Below are positions 13,035-16,423 of a stretch of DNA of 16,423 bases, in pieces. The stretch is from the NCBI GenBank assembly GCA_034434915.1, contig DAOTYE010000078.1, positions 1 to 16,423 on the forward strand, given 5' to 3'. The position numbers and the translations under genes are program-made. How positions within the stretch are numbered: the stretch's first letter is position 1; each line of letters starts with the position of its first letter. The DNA is from DAOTYE01 sp034434915. GTDB lineage: Bacteria; Chloroflexota; Dehalococcoidia; Dehalococcoidales; RBG-16-60-22. The notes under the pieces are model-generated. The model did not search any database, was not told the DNA's origin, and saw only the letters and a list, made by a program, of their open reading frames with translations.

Positions 13035-13724
13035 ATGGCAGAGAAAAAAGAAAAAGTGGGAGTGGTGATTGCGGCGGGGGGCTCCAGCCAGCGGATGAAC
13101 GGCGTGGACAAGCTCTTCACCCGGCTCGGCGGTCAGCCCATCGTGGTCAGGGCAACATCGCCTTTCCAGAAGTGTCCGCTCATTGGCCAGATTGTGGTCG
13201 TGGTGAGCGGGGAGAAGGTGGAGCAGTGCCGCCAGCTGGTGCCTGCCGCGGAGTGGTCAAAAGTAACCCACGTGTGCGCCGGTGGGGAACGGCGTCAGGA
13301 CTCCGTTAAAGAAGGGCTGGCAATGCTGGAGAAGTGTCACTGGGTCATCATCCATGACGGCGCGCGTCCTTTCGTGACAATTGACCTGATTGAGCGCGGG
13401 CTGGCGGCGGCGAAAGAGACAGGCGCGGCGGTGGCGGCGGTGCCGGTGACTGACACCATCAAGAGGGCGGACGAACGCTTAACCGTGCGCGAGACGCCGC
13501 CACGCAAAAATCTGTGGGCAGTACAGACGCCGCAGGTCTTCCGCATTGACATCATCACCAGGGCATACCAGAAGGCAAAGCAGGACGTTACTGACGATGC
13601 CTCTCTGGTGGAGCAGGCAGGCTACAAGGTGAAGCTCTATATGGGCTCCTATGACAATATCAAGATAACCACGCCGGATGACCTTATCCTGGCGGAAGCC
13701 CTTTTGAAAAAGTATGAGCGCTAA
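13035..13724 (+). CDS. ispD: 2-C-methyl-D-erythritol 4-phosphate cytidylyltransferase
   Basis: The 229-residue enzyme couples CTP to methylerythritol phosphate in the MEP pathway for isoprenoid precursors. The nucleotide-binding signature AAGGSSQRM at residues 14-22 with K27 fits the family, as do HDGARPF (from 107), the DTIKRA segment and the C-terminal NIKITTPDDL. Length is standard. The Shine-Dalgarno site is weak, in keeping with a short leader. It overlaps ispF by 11 bases, so the two MEP enzymes, which act two steps apart in one pathway (IspE lies between), are likely translationally coupled. Upstream, queF-cupin is divergent. Confidence 0.96.
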   Translation: MAEKKEKVGVVIAAGGSSQRMNGVDKLFTRLGGQPIVVRATSPFQKCPLIGQIVVVVSGEKVEQCRQLVPAAEWSKVTHVCAGGERRQDSVKEGLAMLEKCHWVIIHDGARPFVTIDLIERGLAAAKETGAAVAAVPVTDTIKRADERLTVRETPPRKNLWAVQTPQVFRIDIITRAYQKAKQDVTDDASLVEQAGYKVKLYMGSYDNIKITTPDDLILAEALLKKYER

Positions 13725-14199
13725 ATTCCGGGTGGGCATGGGCTATGACGTTCATGCCCTGGTCACAGGGAGGAAGCTGGTGCTGGGGGGCGTCCCCATC
13801 CCCTTTAGGAAGGGATTGAAGGGCTGGAGCGATGCTGATGTCCTGGCCCATGCCATCATAGACGCCCTGTTTGGGGCAGGGGGACTGGGGGATATCGGCA
13901 AGCACTTTCCACCCGGGGACCCGGCGTATAAAGATATTTCCAGCCTCGTTTTGCTCCGGAAGGCGAAGGCAGAGCTTGCCAGAAAAGGCTGGAAGGTGAG
14001 CAATATTGACGCCACGGTGGTGGCGGAAGAACCGCATTTACAGGGGTACATCGGGCAAATGCAGGATAAGCTCAGCCGGGCGCTGGGCATTGACGCGAGC
14101 CAGGTAAGCATCAAAGCCTGCACCTCGGAGAAGATGGGATTTGTGGGGAGGGGTGAGGGCATCGCGGCATATGCTGTAGCACTTGTGGAGGCAGAATGA
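13714..14199 (+). CDS. ispF: 2-C-methyl-D-erythritol 2,4-cyclodiphosphate synthase
   Basis: The 161-residue trimeric enzyme cyclises CDP-methylerythritol 2-phosphate and releases CMP. Zinc ligands are D12 and H14 in MGYDVH, and H46 in SDADVLAHA, and the late ACTSEKMGFVGRGEGI segment is the family signature. The position usually occupied by His in GHSDAD (E. coli H34) is Trp38 here (GWSDAD), which is unusual in my experience of the family. Other active-site features look intact. The gene starts inside the ispD 3' end and its TGA overlaps the cysS ATG by four bases, so it is embedded in a tightly coupled operon. Confidence 0.95.
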   Translation: MSAKFRVGMGYDVHALVTGRKLVLGGVPIPFRKGLKGWSDADVLAHAIIDALFGAGGLGDIGKHFPPGDPAYKDISSLVLLRKAKAELARKGWKVSNIDATVVAEEPHLQGYIGQMQDKLSRALGIDASQVSIKACTSEKMGFVGRGEGIAAYAVALVEAE

Positions 14200-15641
14200 A
14201 GGTCTTTAACACACTGTCAGGTCAGAAGGAAGAGTTCATACCGCTGGAAGATAAGCGGGTCAAGATGTACGTCTGCGGAGTGACACCGTACGATGATTCA
14301 CATTTGGGGCACGCACGGAGCTATATCACCTTTGACGTCATCAAACGCTATCTGAAGTTCCGCGGCTATAGCGTGAAGCATGTCCAGAACGTGACCGATA
14401 TTGACGATAAGATTATCAACCGGGCAAACCAGCGGGGCATCTCAACTCAGGAGCTGGCGGAGAAATACAGCCGGAGCTTTTTTGAGGACATGCGCAGTTT
14501 GAACGTAATACCGGCTGATGAAAACCCGCGGGCGACAGGAGAAATACCCAAAATCCTGGAAATTGTGAAAGGGTTAGTAGAGAAGGGATATGCCTATGAG
14601 GCGAAGGGAAGCGTCTATTTCCGCGTGCGGAAGCTGGCGGACTACGGCAAGCTCTCCCACCGCAGTCTGGAGCAGATGAAGGCGGGGGCGCGCATTGAGC
14701 CGGGAGAGGAAAAGGAAGACCCCATGGACTTCGTGCTGTGGAAGGCGTCCAAGCCCGGCGAGCCATCATGGGACAGCCCCTGGGGACCGGGCAGACCGGG
14801 GTGGCATATTGAGTGCAGTGCCATGTCCATGAGATACCTCGGCGAGATGATTGATATTCATGGCGGCGGGCAGGACCTCATCTTCCCGCACCATGAGAAC
14901 GAGATAGCGCAGTCAGAGAGCTTCACCGGCAAGAAGCCGTTCGTCAAGTACTGGCTGCACAACGGCTTCATCCAGGTTGGCGCAGAAAAGATGAGCAAGT
15001 CCCTGGGCAATCTGGTCACCATCAAGCAAGTCCTGGGCAAATACAGCGCGGACGCCGTCAGGCTTTTTGTGTTCAGCGCGCACTACCGCGGTCCGCTGAC
15101 CTATACCGAGGCGGCGCTGGAGGCGGCGGAGAGGGCGGCGGATACCCTGCGCCAGGCGGCGCACAGTCCCGCCACAGGCACGAAGCTGGCACAGACGAGT
15201 GCAGAAGATTACCGCAACCGCTTCATTGAGGCGATGGACGATGATTTCAATACCCCCAAAGCCCTTGCGGCGGTGTTTGACCTGGCACGTGATATAAACC
15301 GACTGGAGAGCGAAGGTTATAGCACCGCTGAGGCGCGGAAGACGTTCAAAGAACTCGCTGATGTGCTGGGGCTGACGTTCAAGGCGCCTGAAACCGGTCC
15401 GCTTGACGCCAGGCTTTTAGCTGAGGTCAGCGCCTCAGTTTATAAAGAGTTGAACCGCCCGGCTATTTTTGACGGGAATGCCGGTGCGGAAAAACTGATT
15501 GAAAACCTGATTACCCTCCGTGGTGAACTCAGAAAAGCCAGGCAGTTTCAGCAGGCTGACACAGTAAGGAAAAAACTTGAAGAAGCGGGCATTCTTCTTG
15601 AAGATACTCCGCAGGGGACAGTGTGGAAGCGGAAGAGGTAG
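14196..15641 (+). CDS. cysS: Cysteinyl-tRNA synthetase
   Basis: The 481-residue class I synthetase charges tRNA-Cys. The HIGH motif appears as HLGH at residues 36-39, and KMSKS at 265-269. The zinc site that recognises cysteine is formed by C27, C207, H232 and E236, in line with the E. coli enzyme. Length is normal and the C-terminal anticodon-binding helical region is present to the end (ARQFQQADTVRKKLEEAGI). It starts in a 4-base overlap with ispF (ATGA). In Bacillus, cysS closes the same cluster after gltX and cysE, both absent here. Some relatives of bacterial CysRS also make cysteine persulfide; this cannot be judged from sequence alone. Confidence 0.97.
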   Translation: MKVFNTLSGQKEEFIPLEDKRVKMYVCGVTPYDDSHLGHARSYITFDVIKRYLKFRGYSVKHVQNVTDIDDKIINRANQRGISTQELAEKYSRSFFEDMRSLNVIPADENPRATGEIPKILEIVKGLVEKGYAYEAKGSVYFRVRKLADYGKLSHRSLEQMKAGARIEPGEEKEDPMDFVLWKASKPGEPSWDSPWGPGRPGWHIECSAMSMRYLGEMIDIHGGGQDLIFPHHENEIAQSESFTGKKPFVKYWLHNGFIQVGAEKMSKSLGNLVTIKQVLGKYSADAVRLFVFSAHYRGPLTYTEAALEAAERAADTLRQAAHSPATGTKLAQTSAEDYRNRFIEAMDDDFNTPKALAAVFDLARDINRLESEGYSTAEARKTFKELADVLGLTFKAPETGPLDARLLAEVSASVYKELNRPAIFDGNAGAEKLIENLITLRGELRKARQFQQADTVRKKLEEAGILLEDTPQGTVWKRKR

Positions 15642-15650
15642 ACGGTTCTC

Positions 15651-16423
15651 ATGATTTCAGAGCTCGCCGGGCTGGTCACCCGCAACGAAGGCAAAAAATT
15701 TCTCAAGCTCAGCCCCACTGTTGACGGATCAGTGATTGAGGGGTCAAGGGGGGCGGTGTCTCTCTATATTCACATCCCATTCTGTAAAACGCTCTGTCCT
15801 TTCTGCTGTTTTAACCGCTACCTGTTCAAAGAAGAGCCAGCGCGCCGCTACTTCAAAAACTTGCGGGAAGAGCTGGACCTCTATATCCAGAAGGGTTTCC
15901 GGTTCTCTGAGTTCTACTTCGGCGGGGGGACGCCCACCGTCCTCATGGATGAGCTTCTTGCGTTTATTGAGCTTCTCAGGCAGAGCTTTGAAGTCCGGCG
16001 GATTTCACTTGAAACAACGCCGCGCGAAATCACGAAGGAGGTGGTGGCTGAGCTTAAAAGGGCAGGCGTCAACCGGCTGTCCATCGGGGTGCAGAGCTTC
16101 AATGATGACGTATTGAAGGCAATCGGCAGACCGTACCTCACGGGCGAAGAGATAAAAGAGAGGGTACTCTTAGCACAGGGGCAGTTTGACACCCTCAATA
16201 TTGACTTTGTTTTCAATTTCCCTGAGCAGACGCTGGAACAATTTGAGACTGACGTCAGGCAATTTAAGCAACTGGGCATAGACCAGGCGACCTTCTACCC
16301 CCTGATGGCTTCCCCGCACAAGAAGGACGCCCTTGAGCGCAGGTTCAACCGGGTGGACAATTCGCGTGAGAAGAGATTCTATGATGTCATTCTGCGGGAG
16401 CTGTATTACGGAGGCTACACCGC
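15651..16423 (+). CDS. HemN/HemW-like radical SAM protein (coproporphyrinogen III oxidase family), 3' partial
   Basis: The frame opens at ATG 15651 and runs off the window end with 257 complete codons. It is a radical SAM enzyme: LYIHIPFC leads to the cluster motif C45-x3-C49-x2-C52, with a further C53 beside it, followed by FGGGTPT, the SAM-binding glycine-rich turn, ETTPREI and LSIGVQSF. These are the marks of the HemN/HemW group. Whether it is an oxygen-independent coproporphyrinogen oxidase, the heme chaperone HemW or a related enzyme cannot be settled without its C-terminus. CPFCCFN is not the exact motif of either. GAGGT, overlapping the cysS stop, is nine bases ahead, and the 9-base gap suggests cotranscription. 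Confidence 0.88.
   Translation, partial: MISELAGLVTRNEGKKFLKLSPTVDGSVIEGSRGAVSLYIHIPFCKTLCPFCCFNRYLFKEEPARRYFKNLREELDLYIQKGFRFSEFYFGGGTPTVLMDELLAFIELLRQSFEVRRISLETTPREITKEVVAELKRAGVNRLSIGVQSFNDDVLKAIGRPYLTGEEIKERVLLAQGQFDTLNIDFVFNFPEQTLEQFETDVRQFKQLGIDQATFYPLMASPHKKDALERRFNRVDNSREKRFYDVILRELYYGGYT

Noticed and set aside
1..16423. CRISPR array, tRNA gene, transposase or phage integration site
   Set aside because: No evenly spaced direct repeats, cloverleaf-type sequences, recombinase motifs or att-like duplications were seen, including at the edges of the R-M island.

Overview
The window looks like a piece of an anaerobic bacterial chromosome, most likely Chloroflexota (Dehalococcoidia-like). 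The placement is an inference from gene content and style, and no 16S or 23S gene is present to test it. Supporting signs are a moderately GC-rich background, a Memo-AMMECR1 fusion, a RemA/YlzA-gmk pair, a sodium-pump decarboxylase module, and a lone 5S rRNA gene in front of clpC. Coding density is high, and most genes have typical bacterial Shine-Dalgarno sites and sigma-70-type promoters.

Layout, left to right. Positions 1-1103 hold the 3' part of a Memo-AMMECR1 fusion. Positions 1133-3073 hold a visibly AT-rich two-gene island: a beta-order DNA methyltransferase followed, with no gap, by a probable PD-(D/E)XK restriction enzyme. Positions 3096-4493 encode RarA. A converging minus-strand operon (5529 to 4635) carries remA and gmk, and an inverted repeat with CTGTCA/TGACAG ends sits between rarA and gmk. 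Positions 5530-5851 form a divergent control region. It is followed by a 5S rRNA gene (5852-5976) with its own extended -10 promoter and a T-run at its end, then clpC (6056-8743) with its own promoter and an unusual C-terminal extension of about 92 residues, then a strong terminator. Positions 8874-10527 hold the biotin carrier, a tiny one-helix subunit (52 aa) and the beta subunit of a Na+-translocating decarboxylase, followed by a terminator. radA (10761-12155) appears to be transcribed as a leaderless mRNA. It converges with a cupin-queF pair on the minus strand (12955 to 12160). A divergent promoter region then starts ispD-ispF-cysS and a truncated HemN/HemW-like radical SAM gene, packed tightly on the plus strand to the window end.

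How the genes fit together. clpC, radA, ispD, ispF and cysS occur in this order in the Bacillus subtilis ctsR-clpC-radA-disA-yacL-ispD-ispF-gltX-cysE-cysS region. The right two thirds of the window can therefore be read as a worn-down version of that housekeeping block, interrupted by the decarboxylase module and by queF-cupin. Functions represented are proteolysis (ClpC), DNA repair and recombination (RadA, RarA), isoprenoid precursors (IspD, IspF), tRNA charging and queuosine synthesis (CysS, QueF), guanine nucleotide supply (Gmk), sodium bioenergetics (decarboxylase subunits) and phage defence (R-M pair). I found no CRISPR array, tRNA, transposase or prophage gene. The most interesting leads are the transferred-looking R-M island with an unassigned nuclease, the ClpC C-terminal domain, the decarboxylase module without a carboxyltransferase, and the leaderless radA promoter.
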